The translations under genes and the position numbers were made by a program. This document shows positions 33,063 to 42,082 of a stretch of 64,000 nucleotides of DNA, piece after piece. The notes below the pieces were generated by a model. The model searched no databases and was not told the origin of the DNA. It saw only the letters and a program-made list of their open reading frames with translations. The number at the start of each line of letters is the position of its first letter. Positions within the stretch are counted from its first letter, which is position 1. Source of the DNA: Microbacterium sp. MM2322 (lineage in GTDB: Bacteria > Actinomycetota > Actinomycetes > Actinomycetales > Microbacteriaceae); assembly GCF_964186585.1 (NCBI RefSeq), contig NZ_OZ075067.1, forward strand, positions 2,170,001 through 2,234,000, given 5' to 3'.

Positions 33063-34265
33063 ATGGATTGGCAGACCTCGGAAGACACGGTGCCCTCGGC
33101 CCCCGTGACCGAGGCCGACGCCCGCCTGCTCCTCGGCCGCCCGCCGGCGACCGGCGCGTGGCGCGACGGCGACCCGGTCGGCGAGCGCCGGTTCGCGCAG
33201 TTCGGCGCCTTCGCCACCGAGAGCGGGGCGAGCCTTCCCGGCATCCGTCTCGCCTACGAGACGTGGGGTGAGCTGTCCCCCACCCGCGACAACGCCGTGC
33301 TGATCCTCCACGCCCTCACCGGCGACAGCCACGTGTGCGGCGAGGCGGGCCCCGGTCACGCGACCGACGGCTGGTGGGGCGACATCGTCGGCCCCGGCGC
33401 TCCGATCGACACCGACCGCTGGTTCGTCGTCGCGCCGAACATCCTGGGGGGATGCCAGGGCTCGACCGGTCCCGCAAGCATCGCTCCGGACGGCTACGAA
33501 TGGGGCTCGCGCTTCCCGTTCCTGACGATCCGCGACCAGGTCGCCGCGCAGGTCATGCTGGCCGACGCGCTCGGCATCGACGTCTGGGCGGGAGTGGTCG
33601 GCGGCTCGATGGGCGGCATGCACGCCCTCGAATGGGCCGTCGGTCACCCGGAGCGGGTCGAGCGCCTCGGCGTCCTCTGCTCACCGCCGACGACGACCGC
33701 AGACCAGGTCGCGCTCAACTCGGTCCAACTGGCGGCGATCCAGATGGATCCGCGCTTCGCCAGCGGCAACTACTACGACGCGCCCGACGGTGACGGACCG
33801 CACCGCGGTCTCTCGCTCGCCCGCCGCATGGCGCTCCTCAACTACCGCACCCCGACCGAGCTGAACCAGCGCTTCCAGCGTTCCTGGCAGTCCGACAAGA
33901 GCCCGTTCGGCGAGGGCGGCCGGTACGCGGTCGAGAGCTACCTCGACTTCCACGGCAACCGCTTCACGCGTCGCTTCGACGCGAACTCCTACCTGACTCT
34001 CGTCGAGGCGATGAACTCGCACGACGTCGGCCGCGATCGCGGCGGTGTCGAGGACGCCCTCGCCCGCGTGACCGCGCGCACGCTGGTGCTCGGGGTCGAC
34101 AGCGACCGCCTGTTCCCGGTGGAGGGGCAGCACCGCATCAGCCGCGGCATCCGCACCACCATCGACGACGAGACCGTCGTGCTGCGAAGCGACTTCGGAC
34201 ACGACGGGTTCCTCATCGAGACCGAGCCCGTCGGCCGCCACTTGCGTCGCCTGCTCGAGAGCTGA
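33063..34265 (+). CDS. metX: Homoserine O-acetyltransferase
   Basis: A 400-residue alpha/beta-hydrolase-fold acyltransferase that makes O-acetylhomoserine for MetY. The nucleophile is Ser182 in GVVGGSMGGMHALEW, the acid lies in LVLGVDSDRLFP, and the His in FGHDGFLIETEP. The early RLAYETWGELSPTRDNAVLI and the long APNILGGCQGSTGP segment are typical of MetX. The ATG at 33063 has GGGAG 9 bases upstream. Confidence 0.96.
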   Translation: MDWQTSEDTVPSAPVTEADARLLLGRPPATGAWRDGDPVGERRFAQFGAFATESGASLPGIRLAYETWGELSPTRDNAVLILHALTGDSHVCGEAGPGHATDGWWGDIVGPGAPIDTDRWFVVAPNILGGCQGSTGPASIAPDGYEWGSRFPFLTIRDQVAAQVMLADALGIDVWAGVVGGSMGGMHALEWAVGHPERVERLGVLCSPPTTTADQVALNSVQLAAIQMDPRFASGNYYDAPDGDGPHRGLSLARRMALLNYRTPTELNQRFQRSWQSDKSPFGEGGRYAVESYLDFHGNRFTRRFDANSYLTLVEAMNSHDVGRDRGGVEDALARVTARTLVLGVDSDRLFPVEGQHRISRGIRTTIDDETVVLRSDFGHDGFLIETEPVGRHLRRLLES

Positions 34266-34270
34266 GGAGA

Positions 34271-35722
34271 TCAGTTCGGCGCCAGATCCGGCGAGATCCG
34301 CGTGCCGAACGTGTGGCGGAGCGCAGACCTCGCCGCGTGCCAGCCGGCGAGACCGTGCACACCGGGGCCAGGGCTCGTCGACGCCGAGCACAGGTACACG
34401 CCGTCGAGCGGTGTCCGCCACGGCTCCGGCGAGACGACCGGCCGCTTGAGCAGCTGCCACAGGGCGGGGGCGCCCGCGGCGATGTCGCCGCCGGGGTAGT
34501 TGGGGTTCTCGGCTTCGACCTCGACCGCGTTGCGTGAGTTGACCGCGACGATCAGGTCCCGGAATCCGGGGGCGAACCGCTCGATCTGCCGGATGACCGC
34601 CTCGGCACGGTCGGCCGTGCTCCCCGACGGCACGTGCGTGTACGTCCAGAGGACATGAGCGCCGTCGGGTGCGCGGGACGCGTCGAACCCCGACGGCTGC
34701 GCCACGAGCACGTACGGCGCGTCGGGCAGTCCGCCTCGCGAGATCAGATTCTCGGATGCCGCCATCTCGGCGCGCGTGCCGCCGACGTGGACCGTGCCCG
34801 CCGAACGGACCTCCTCGTTCGCCCATGGCACGGGACCGGAGAGCGCGAAGTCCACCTTCGCCACCGCACCGCCGTAGCGGAAACGTTCGAGAGCCCGACG
34901 ATAGCGGTCGGGCACGGCGTCGCCCGCGATGCGGAGGAAGTCTCTCGGGACGACGTCGAGCAGCACGGCTTTCGCTGCGGGCAGCTCGTCGAGCGAGGTC
35001 ACCTCGTGGTCGGTGACGATCTCGCCGCCGTGCTCGCGCAGGTCGTCCGCCATCGCATCGACGATCCGTTGGCTGCCGCCGATCGGGATCGGCCATCCGC
35101 GTGCGTGCCCGTACGTCGACAGCGCGAGCCCGGCACCCGCGGCAGCGAGGCTCGGCAGCGACAAGATCGTGTGGGCGGCGACACCCGTGAGGAGGGCCGG
35201 TGCAGCATCCTCACGGAACCGGGCGTTCCACGCTCCGCTCCCCTGCTCCAGGGTCCGCAGGCCGAACCACACTGCCGCGGCGGGATCGGCGGGCATGCGG
35301 ATGAGCGGATGCCCCGTGAAGTCCGCGACTCCGGAGGCGCGGTCGACGAGCGGCCGCATCAGGCGCGCGTACGCGTCGCCGTCGCGGCCGAGGGTGTCGG
35401 CCGTCCGGTCGAGATCGCGGTAGGCGACGGCAGCTCGGCCGCCGTCGAGAGGCTGCGCGAACGAGGCCTCGGGAACGGCGAACTCGACCCGTCTGCCCAG
35501 CCCGAACTCACGGAAGAAGCGGCTCTCGAACGCGAGCGGGTGAACGGCCGAGCAGACGTCGTGCAGGTAACCCGGCAGCGTCATCTCCGCTGTGCGGGCG
35601 CCGCCGCCGATCGTCGCGCCCTTCTCGTACACGCGGACGGCGAGACCCGCACGTGCGAAGGTGACGGCGGCGGCGAGCCCGTTCGGTCCCGCTCCGACGA
35701 CGATCGCGTCGAGATCGCTCAC
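34271..35722 (-). CDS. FAD-dependent oxidoreductase (phytoene desaturase-like)
   Basis: A 483-residue NAD(P)/FAD-binding protein. The FAD dinucleotide motif is at the N-terminus (AIVVGAGPNGLAAAVTFARAG, then VYEKGATIGGGART). The C-terminal FAD-binding helix region is GVYLCSASTSPGPGVHGLAG. This is the CrtI/PDS-like family, but no other carotenoid gene is nearby, so the substrate is open. The GTG start at 35722 overlaps the stop of the SRPBCC gene (GTGA), and the two are probably coexpressed. Confidence 0.88.
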   Translation of the reverse strand: MSDLDAIVVGAGPNGLAAAVTFARAGLAVRVYEKGATIGGGARTAEMTLPGYLHDVCSAVHPLAFESRFFREFGLGRRVEFAVPEASFAQPLDGGRAAVAYRDLDRTADTLGRDGDAYARLMRPLVDRASGVADFTGHPLIRMPADPAAAVWFGLRTLEQGSGAWNARFREDAAPALLTGVAAHTILSLPSLAAAGAGLALSTYGHARGWPIPIGGSQRIVDAMADDLREHGGEIVTDHEVTSLDELPAAKAVLLDVVPRDFLRIAGDAVPDRYRRALERFRYGGAVAKVDFALSGPVPWANEEVRSAGTVHVGGTRAEMAASENLISRGGLPDAPYVLVAQPSGFDASRAPDGAHVLWTYTHVPSGSTADRAEAVIRQIERFAPGFRDLIVAVNSRNAVEVEAENPNYPGGDIAAGAPALWQLLKRPVVSPEPWRTPLDGVYLCSASTSPGPGVHGLAGWHAARSALRHTFGTRISPDLAPN

Positions 35723-36201
35723 TCGGAGACGCCCTCGTCGTGGGCCGACGTCTCATCGGTCGGCCGCGAGGCGCGCCCCTCGGCGAGGTAGGCGAGTCGG
35801 TGCAGGGTCTCGGCGTTCCGGAGCTGGAGCGCGACGTCGAGGAGCGCGGGGGGCACGAGACTCCCCGGGCCGGCGACGGCCTCCTCCTGGATGCGGACGA
35901 CCGCGCCGTCGCGGTGGGGCCGCACCTGGATGTCCACCTGCGCCTCACCCATCGGCCAGCCCTTCGCCCGGAACAGGATGTGCCGCGGCGGCTCGAAGAC
36001 GAGGACTTCGGTCTCATCGTCGATCAGGACCGGCCACACCCCGAACGAGTGGTGGAGGCGCGACCCGACCTGCGGCCACGAGTCGGCGACCTCCCGCATC
36101 CGGGACGCGCCGACGACCCACGACGGGAAGAGCCATCCGTCGGCGAGGACGGCGAAGACGTCGTCGGGGGTGCAGGCGAACACGCGCGAGTTCCGGGACA
36201 T
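35719..36201 (-). CDS. SRPBCC-family protein (polyketide cyclase-like)
   Basis: A 160-residue START/Bet v1-like fold protein. It begins MSRNSRVFACTPDDVFAVLADGWLFPSWVV, the typical opening of SRPBCC proteins. FEPPRHILFRAKGWPMGEAQVDIQV forms the beta core and VVRIQEEAVAGPGSL a later strand. These proteins bind hydrophobic ligands. It is coupled to the FAD-dependent oxidoreductase, so it might deliver or bind that enzyme's substrate; this is inference. Confidence 0.85.
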   Translation of the reverse strand: MSRNSRVFACTPDDVFAVLADGWLFPSWVVGASRMREVADSWPQVGSRLHHSFGVWPVLIDDETEVLVFEPPRHILFRAKGWPMGEAQVDIQVRPHRDGAVVRIQEEAVAGPGSLVPPALLDVALQLRNAETLHRLAYLAEGRASRPTDETSAHDEGVSE

Positions 36202-36264
36202 GACTCGACGCTACCGAGTCGGATGGAGCGAGACGGACGGGGTTGCGCGGGCGTCGCGGGCGTG

Positions 36265-37482
36265 TCAGACGCGCGCCGGCACGCGTGTCTGCGCGCGTCG
36301 CTCGATCCCGATGCTGAGGGCGGCGATCCCGAGCCCACCGAGCGCGAGAGCGAGACCGACCCAGACGGGTGCGGTGAACCCGAGCCCCGCCGCGATGACC
36401 GCACCGCCGAGAGCGGCGCCGAGGGCGTTGCCGGTGTTCAGGGCGGAGTGGTTGAGGGCTGCGGCGATCGACTGGTTGTCACCCGCGACATCCATCAACC
36501 TGGTCTGGATCGTCGGGCTCACGGCCGACGACGCGAACGCGACGGCGAACACGAAGACGATGACCGTGACGATCCACCCCGAGGTCAGCGCGAGCAGCAA
36601 CTGCGTCACGACGAGCAGGATCAGCAGCCCGAACATCGCCCGGATCAGGTTGACGTCGGCGAGGTGGCCGCCGACGAGGTTGCCCGCCGTCATCCCCAGG
36701 CCGAGGATCACGAGGACGATCGGCACCAGCCATGCAGGCGCGCCCGCAGCTTCCGTGACGAGCGGCGACACGTACGTGTAGACGGCGAAGAAGCCGCCGA
36801 AACCGATCGCGCCGATGCCGAGCGCGAACCACACCTGGCCGATGCGGAACACGGCGAGCTCCGCACGGAGGGTGCGCGACGGCTCGCCCGGGCGGTGCGG
36901 CACCGTCAGCGCGATCGCGACGGTCGCGGCGGCGAAGATGACGACGACGAGCACGAACGCCCAGCGCCACCCGAGGTTCTGGCCGAGGAAGGTCCCGAGA
37001 GGCACGCCGACCACGTTCGCGACCGTGAGACCGGTGAGGACGAAGGCGACGCCCTTCGCCCGATTCCCCGGGCCCATCACGTCGGCCGCGACGAGAGCTC
37101 CGATGCCGAAGTACGCCCCGTGCGGAAGCCCGGCGAGCAGGCGCGACGCCGCGACGAGCTCGAACGTCGGAAGGACGAGGGTCAGCGCGTTGAAGAGGGT
37201 CAGTGCACCCGCGAGCAGGATCATGACGCGGTGACGCGGGTACTTCGCAACGGATGCCGCGATGGTCGGGGCGCCGATCACCACACCCAGCGCGTAGAGC
37301 GTGATCAGCCAGCCCGCCTGGGCGATGGCGTCTTCCTGAGAGGTCGCCCACGCCGACGGGAGGAGTTCGCGCGCGATCTCGGGGAGGAGACCCATGACGA
37401 CGAACTCCGTCATGCCGATGCCGAAGCTGCCGATGGCGAGCGCCAGGAGAGCGCGGCGGGGACGGTCGGGAGCGGAAGTCAC
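36265..37482 (-). CDS. MFS transporter (AraJ/Cmx-like)
   Basis: A 405-residue, 12-helix major facilitator. The first helix region LLALAIGSFGIGMTEFVVMGLLP is highly characteristic of the AraJ/Cmx/YdhP group of sugar-efflux or drug-efflux proteins. Motif A-like VAKYPRHRVMILLAGAL and the motif C region RLLAGLPHGAYFGIGALVAAD follow. The GTG start at 37482 overlaps the stop of the thiamine-binding gene (GTGA). The substrate is unknown. Confidence 0.9.
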   Translation of the reverse strand: MTSAPDRPRRALLALAIGSFGIGMTEFVVMGLLPEIARELLPSAWATSQEDAIAQAGWLITLYALGVVIGAPTIAASVAKYPRHRVMILLAGALTLFNALTLVLPTFELVAASRLLAGLPHGAYFGIGALVAADVMGPGNRAKGVAFVLTGLTVANVVGVPLGTFLGQNLGWRWAFVLVVVIFAAATVAIALTVPHRPGEPSRTLRAELAVFRIGQVWFALGIGAIGFGGFFAVYTYVSPLVTEAAGAPAWLVPIVLVILGLGMTAGNLVGGHLADVNLIRAMFGLLILLVVTQLLLALTSGWIVTVIVFVFAVAFASSAVSPTIQTRLMDVAGDNQSIAAALNHSALNTGNALGAALGGAVIAAGLGFTAPVWVGLALALGGLGIAALSIGIERRAQTRVPARV

Positions 37483-37820
37483 TCCGGAATCGTAGTCCCG
37501 CTCTTCTCCTGCGAACGAATCGATTCGAGGGCGGACTCGAGGCGGTCGATCTTGCCGTCGATCTCGCCGGTGTACCCCGGCCGGATGTCGGCCTTCATCA
37601 CGAGCGAGACACGCGAGCCGAAGGGCTGCACGGCGTCGACGGCGGCCTTGACCACGGCCATCACCTCGTCCCACTCCCCCTCGATCTCGGTGAACATGCT
37701 CGTCGTCCGGTGCGGCAGGCCGGAGGAGCGGACGACGGCGACGGCGGCAGCCACCGCGTCGTGGACGGAACCGTCCGAGTTGCCGTTGCCGGACGGGGCG
37801 ACGGAGAAGGCGACGAGCAT
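37479..37820 (-). CDS. Thiamine-binding / MTH1187-YkoF family protein
   Basis: A 113-residue ferredoxin-like fold protein of the MTH1187/YqgV (DUF77) family. It begins MLVAFSVAPSG and includes HRTTSMFTEIEGEWDEVMAVVKAAVDAV. Relatives bind thiamine or related molecules and may act as periplasm-free chaperones. It is coupled to the downstream MFS gene, which hints that the transporter could move a related compound; this is inference. Confidence 0.85.
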   Translation of the reverse strand: MLVAFSVAPSGNGNSDGSVHDAVAAAVAVVRSSGLPHRTTSMFTEIEGEWDEVMAVVKAAVDAVQPFGSRVSLVMKADIRPGYTGEIDGKIDRLESALESIRSQEKSGTTIPE

Positions 37821-37833
37821 GGGAACCTCCGGA

Positions 37834-39048
37834 TCAGGGGATGGTGCGAACGAGAGCGGGAACGGGGGCGGGCAGACGCACGAGGCGGACCAGCATCCAG
37901 CCGAGGAGCACGACGAGCGCGACGTTTCGGAGGGTGAGGACGGCGACGGGAAGGACCGCGGGCGAGACGATGCCGTCGTAGAGCAGCGGGTAGATCAGCT
38001 GAGTGAGCCCGGCGGACGCGAGGACGAGGATGCCGGGACCCACCCACCGGCGACGGTCGATGACGAGGCCGAGCACCACGATGGCGAACAGCCACGCCTG
38101 GAACTGCGGCGAGCCGACCTTGTTGACGACGATCAGGACGGTGGTGAGGGCGAGGCCGAGGGTCGGGAAGAGCCGGACGAACGGCACACCGCGGTGGGCC
38201 TTCATCCCGCCGATCGTGACGACGGCCGCGACCGCCACGACGAGCAGCGGGGTCATCACGGCGCTCACGATGTCGGTGTGCGCGCCCGCGACCTGGAAGG
38301 TCAGGATCCCCTGGTCGTAGTACACCGACGCCCCGTCGACGCCGAAGAGCGCACCCCACAGGTAGACAGCGCTGACGGGGGCCTCCACCTGGAGCCCGCG
38401 ACCGGTCTGGCCGGTGACGAATCCCAGCGCGTGGTCGGCTCCGCCCGCTGCCACGACGACTCCCAGGATGAGCGCGCTCGTGAGCGCAGCGGCCGCGATG
38501 ACGACGCTCCGGCGACGCACCGCCACGACGGCGGCCGCCACGAGCGCCGCCGGCCAGATCTTGATCCACGTCGCCGCGGCGAGCAGCACGGATGCGAGCC
38601 ACGGCCGACGCAGCAGCCACAGGCATCCGAGGATCGCCAACGGCACCGACACCCCGTCGATGCGGTACATCCCGACGGGGCCGAGGCAGACGATCGCGGC
38701 GAGCCAGAAGACCGACGCCGCGATGCGGCCGCGCGAGCGTCCCCGGCCCACGAGCACCGCGAAGGCGACCGCGTCGAGAACGGTCACGAGGATCGCCCAG
38801 CCGGTCGTGTAGTCACCCACGACAGAGCCGGGCAGGTGGGCCAGGAGCATCGGCAGGAGGGCGAGGTGCGGATACACCCAGTCCTGCGTGATGCCGACGA
38901 TCCCGCCACCCGAGAACACGGCGCGCGACCACGGCTCGTACACCCGGTAGACGTCGCCCATCGGCTCGTTCGGCAGGAGGAAGCCCATCGCACCGACGAA
39001 GAGGTGAACGACCGCGAACGCGGCCCACAGCAGCACGCGGTTCGTCAC
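37834..39048 (-). CDS. Glycosyltransferase 87-like integral membrane protein
   Basis: A 404-residue polytopic protein with about ten helices. It resembles GT87/GT-C polyprenol-phosphate mannosyltransferases of actinobacteria. The first loop carries acidic residues in NEPMGDVYRVYEPWSRAVFSGG, as in GT-C enzymes. Later helices include LAAATWIKIWPAALV, a family hallmark. It probably adds mannose-type sugars to cell-envelope glycolipids outside the membrane. The start is GTG at 39048; GTG at 39054 is an alternative. Confidence 0.8.
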   Translation of the reverse strand: MTNRVLLWAAFAVVHLFVGAMGFLLPNEPMGDVYRVYEPWSRAVFSGGGIVGITQDWVYPHLALLPMLLAHLPGSVVGDYTTGWAILVTVLDAVAFAVLVGRGRSRGRIAASVFWLAAIVCLGPVGMYRIDGVSVPLAILGCLWLLRRPWLASVLLAAATWIKIWPAALVAAAVVAVRRRSVVIAAAALTSALILGVVVAAGGADHALGFVTGQTGRGLQVEAPVSAVYLWGALFGVDGASVYYDQGILTFQVAGAHTDIVSAVMTPLLVVAVAAVVTIGGMKAHRGVPFVRLFPTLGLALTTVLIVVNKVGSPQFQAWLFAIVVLGLVIDRRRWVGPGILVLASAGLTQLIYPLLYDGIVSPAVLPVAVLTLRNVALVVLLGWMLVRLVRLPAPVPALVRTIP

Positions 39049-39094
39049 GCGCACCAGCCTAGGCGCGCCGCCGCGCGGTCGACGTCGCCGGCCG

Positions 39095-39919
39095 TCACCC
39101 CGCGAGCACCGCCGCGACGGCGTACGGCAGGTGCTTGGCGACGTCGAGCGCCGCGATCGGCCCCCCGTCGTGTGCGGCGACGGCGAGGGCGGCCGCGTGT
39201 CCGTGCAACCACACGGCGGATGCCGCGGCACGCTGCAGTGCGCCGAGGTCATGCGGCGACGTCCCCCGTCCCACGATGCCGGCGACGACCGCCCCGACGG
39301 TGCCGGCGAGCACATCGCCGGTCCCCGCGGTCGCGAGCCACGAGGTCGGCGCCGTGATCTCGATGGCGTCCTCTCCGGGAGCGGCGACGACGGTGGTCGC
39401 CCCCTTCCGGACCACGACACCCTCCAGAGCGGCCGCGGTGCCCGAAGGGTCGTCGACGTCCGGGTCGAGCCCCAGCATCCCCCGCAGGCGGGCGTGTTCG
39501 CGACCGTGCGGAGTCGCCACGACCGGTGCCGACGCGCGAGACGCGAGGTCGAGAGCGCCCGCGTCGACCACGACCGGCACGGCGCCGGACAGGATGCCGC
39601 GAAGCGCCGCGAGTTCGAGGGCCGAGCGGTGCGCGGCATCCGTCCCCGACCCGATCACCCACGCCTGCACGCGACCGTCCGCCGTCACCGTCTCGGGACG
39701 CCGGGCGAGGACGAAGTCCGCCGCCCGCGCCGGTCCCAGGTAGCGGACCATGCCGACGCCCGTGCGCCAGGCGGCCTCGACCCCGAGGACCGCCGCGCCG
39801 GGGAACGCGGTCGAACCGGTCCGCATCCCGACGACGCCACGGGAATACTTGTCGTCGTCAGCCGTTGGCTCGGTGATGACTGCGGCCGTGTCCGCACTGT
39901 TCCACTCGCGCGCCGCCAT
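39095..39919 (-). CDS. nnrD: ADP/ATP-dependent NAD(P)H-hydrate dehydratase
   Basis: A 274-residue ribokinase-fold protein of the carbohydrate kinase-like YjeF C-terminal family, which repairs hydrated NADH/NADPH. It shows DDDKYSRGVVGMRTGS near residue 20-38, and the anion-hole and catalytic Asp motif TAGTGDVLAGTVGAVVAG. The epimerase (YjeF N-terminal) domain of bifunctional Nnr is absent. The ATG at 39919 begins MAAREWNSADTAAVI and lies 30 bases from a divergent start. Confidence 0.92.
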   Translation of the reverse strand: MAAREWNSADTAAVITEPTADDDKYSRGVVGMRTGSTAFPGAAVLGVEAAWRTGVGMVRYLGPARAADFVLARRPETVTADGRVQAWVIGSGTDAAHRSALELAALRGILSGAVPVVVDAGALDLASRASAPVVATPHGREHARLRGMLGLDPDVDDPSGTAAALEGVVVRKGATTVVAAPGEDAIEITAPTSWLATAGTGDVLAGTVGAVVAGIVGRGTSPHDLGALQRAAASAVWLHGHAAALAVAAHDGGPIAALDVAKHLPYAVAAVLAG

Positions 39920-39949
39920 GGCGCCCACCCTATGCGACGGAGTCCGCTC

Positions 39950-41023
39950 ATGACCCTCCTGTTCACGCCTCTCGAACTCACCGGCGCGACCGCCCGCAAC
40001 CGGCTCTGGGTGTCGCCGATGTGCCAGTACACCGCGGTCGACGGCGTGCCGAACGACTGGCACCACGTGCACCTCGCACAGTTCGCCACGGGCGGTGCCG
40101 GCATCGTCATCGCCGAAGCCTCGGCCGTGACCCCCGAGGGACGCATCACCGCGCACGACACCGGGCTCTGGAACGACGAGCAGCGGGATGCCTGGGCTCC
40201 CATCGTCGCCGCGATCCACGCGCGCGGCGCCCTCGCCGGCGTGCAGCTCGCCCACGCGGGGCGGAAGGCCTCGACCCACCGTCCCTTCGACGGCGCCCGC
40301 GGCAGCGTCGGCCCCGCCGACGGCGGCTGGACGACGGTCGCGCCCTCGGCGATCGCCTACGAGGGCTTCGCGGAACCGGTCGCGCTCGACGCCGCCGCGA
40401 TCGATGCGCTCGTGACGGCGTTCGGCGATGCGGCGCACCGCGCCGACGAAGCCGGCTTCGACCTGCTCGAGGTCCACGCCGCCCACGGCTACCTCCTCCA
40501 CCAGTTCCTCTCGCCGCTGTCGAACACCCGCACCGACCAGTACGGCGGTTCGCTCGAGAACCGCGCGCGCGTCCTGCTGCGCGTCGTCGACGCGGTCCGG
40601 GATGCCGCGCCCACCCGCACGATCGCCGTCCGATTCTCGGCGACCGACTGGGCTGAGGGCGGCTGGGGAGTCGAGGAGACCGCCACCGTCGCCGGCTGGG
40701 TCGGCGAGCGCGGCGCGAGCGTCATCGACGTCTCGACCGGTGGGCTGGTCGCCCACCAGCAGATCACGACCGGCCCGGGCTACCAGGTGCCGTTCGCGGC
40801 GACCGTCCGCGAACGCACGGGCCTGCTGGTCACGGCCGTCGGCGAGATCCTCGACGGCCCGCAGGCCGAGGCCGTCCTCGGCGAAGGACTCGCCGATGCC
40901 GTCATGGTCGGGCGCGGGTGGCTCCGCGACCCGCACTTCGCCCTGCGTGCCGCCGACGAGCTCGGCGACGCGGAGGCCGCGACGCTGTGGCCGCCGCAGT
41001 ACCTCCGCGCCCGTCGGCGCTGA
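39950..41023 (+). CDS. Old Yellow Enzyme family NADH:flavin oxidoreductase (YqjM-like)
   Basis: A 357-residue TIM-barrel FMN enzyme that reduces activated C=C bonds using NAD(P)H. It opens LFTPLELTGATARNRLWVSPMCQYTA; Cys25 in PMCQYTA is the redox-sensing active-site Cys of the thermophilic-like/YqjM class. The substrate-binding His pair lies in EVHAAHGYLLHQFLSP, and the FMN phosphate loop is VMVGRGWLRDP. The ATG at 39950 is immediately followed by the conserved start. Confidence 0.95.
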   Translation: MTLLFTPLELTGATARNRLWVSPMCQYTAVDGVPNDWHHVHLAQFATGGAGIVIAEASAVTPEGRITAHDTGLWNDEQRDAWAPIVAAIHARGALAGVQLAHAGRKASTHRPFDGARGSVGPADGGWTTVAPSAIAYEGFAEPVALDAAAIDALVTAFGDAAHRADEAGFDLLEVHAAHGYLLHQFLSPLSNTRTDQYGGSLENRARVLLRVVDAVRDAAPTRTIAVRFSATDWAEGGWGVEETATVAGWVGERGASVIDVSTGGLVAHQQITTGPGYQVPFAATVRERTGLLVTAVGEILDGPQAEAVLGEGLADAVMVGRGWLRDPHFALRAADELGDAEAATLWPPQYLRARRR

Positions 41024-41029
41024 GCCTCG

Positions 41030-42082
41030 TCAGAGGCGTCGCGTCGCGTCGTGCACCTCGCCGACGAGCTCCTCGATGATGTCCTCGAGGAACAGCACCG
41101 CGGTCGTCTCGCCCGCCGAGTCGCGCACCTGAGCCAGGTGCCGGCTCGAGCGGCGCATGAGCGCCAGCGCATCCTCGAGGTCCGTGGTCTCGCTGAGGGG
41201 GATCATGTGATGGATGCGCTTCGGCTTGATCGGACGCTCGACCGACACCTCGGCATCCGGTCCCTCCGTCGCGCGGAGCACGTCCTTCAGGTGGACGTAG
41301 CCGAGCGGCATGCCCTCGTCGTCCACGATCACGTAGCGCGAGAAGCCGTGGCGGGCGACGGCCCGTTCGATCTCGTCGGGCGTCGTGTTCTCGGGGAGGG
41401 TGACGAGCTCCGACAGCGGCACCGCGACATCCTTCGCCTTCTTGTCGGTGAACTCGACCGCCGCGGCGACCGCTCCCGACGCGTCGTCGAGCACGCCCTC
41501 GATGCGCGACTGGTTCACGATCGTGGCGACCTCGTCGAGGGTGAAGGTCGAGGCGGCCTCGTCCTTCGGCTCGACGCGGAAGAGCCGCACGACGTGGTTC
41601 GCGATCCAGTTGAGGACCACGATCACCGGGTGGAAGACGCGCGAGACGAAGACGAGCGGCGGCGCGAGCAGCAGCACCGCGCGGTCCGGCAGCGAGAACG
41701 CGAGGTTCTTCGGCACCATCTCGCCGAAGACGACGTGCAGGTACGACACGAGCAGCAGCGCGACGACGAAGGCCACGACGTCGACGACCGCGTACGGGAT
41801 GCCGACGGCTTCCAACGGCACCGCCAGCAGATGGTGGATGGCGGGTTCGGACACGTTCAGGATCAGGAGCGAGCAGATCGTGATGCCGAGCTGACAGGTC
41901 GCCAGCATGAGGGTGGCGTGTTCCATCGCCCACAGCGCGGTCTTCGCGGAGCGCGACCCCTTCTCGGCGAGGGGTTCGATCTGCGAGCGTCGCGCCGAGA
42001 TGACGGCGAACTCGGCGCCGACGAAGAAGGCGTTCGCCACGAGCAGGACGACGAGCCACGCGATTCCGGCCCAGTCGCTCAT
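41030..42082 (-). CDS. CNNM/HlyC-type membrane protein with CBS pair, lacking CorC domain
   Basis: A 350-residue hemolysin-family protein. An N-terminal DUF21/CNNM domain with three to four helices spans about residues 1-190, including LATCQLGITICSLLILNVSEPAIHHLL. Two CBS domains follow (KDVAVPLSELVTLPENTTPDEI and later). It ends after the second CBS (EDIIEELVGEVHDATRRL), so the CorC_HlyC domain of its neighbour is missing. CNNM proteins act in Mg2+ homeostasis. It is coupled to the upstream paralogue by ATGA. Confidence 0.9.
   Translation of the reverse strand: MSDWAGIAWLVVLLVANAFFVGAEFAVISARRSQIEPLAEKGSRSAKTALWAMEHATLMLATCQLGITICSLLILNVSEPAIHHLLAVPLEAVGIPYAVVDVVAFVVALLLVSYLHVVFGEMVPKNLAFSLPDRAVLLLAPPLVFVSRVFHPVIVVLNWIANHVVRLFRVEPKDEAASTFTLDEVATIVNQSRIEGVLDDASGAVAAAVEFTDKKAKDVAVPLSELVTLPENTTPDEIERAVARHGFSRYVIVDDEGMPLGYVHLKDVLRATEGPDAEVSVERPIKPKRIHHMIPLSETTDLEDALALMRRSSRHLAQVRDSAGETTAVLFLEDIIEELVGEVHDATRRL

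Noticed and set aside
34271..35722. Carotenoid biosynthesis gene (crtI)
   Set aside because: The protein fits the desaturase-like flavoprotein family, but no crtB, crtE or other carotenoid gene is present, so I kept a generic name.
35740..39357. 1205-residue plus-strand reading frame
   Set aside because: It runs antisense to five recognisable minus-strand genes and contains no domain-like segments; its length comes from high GC content.
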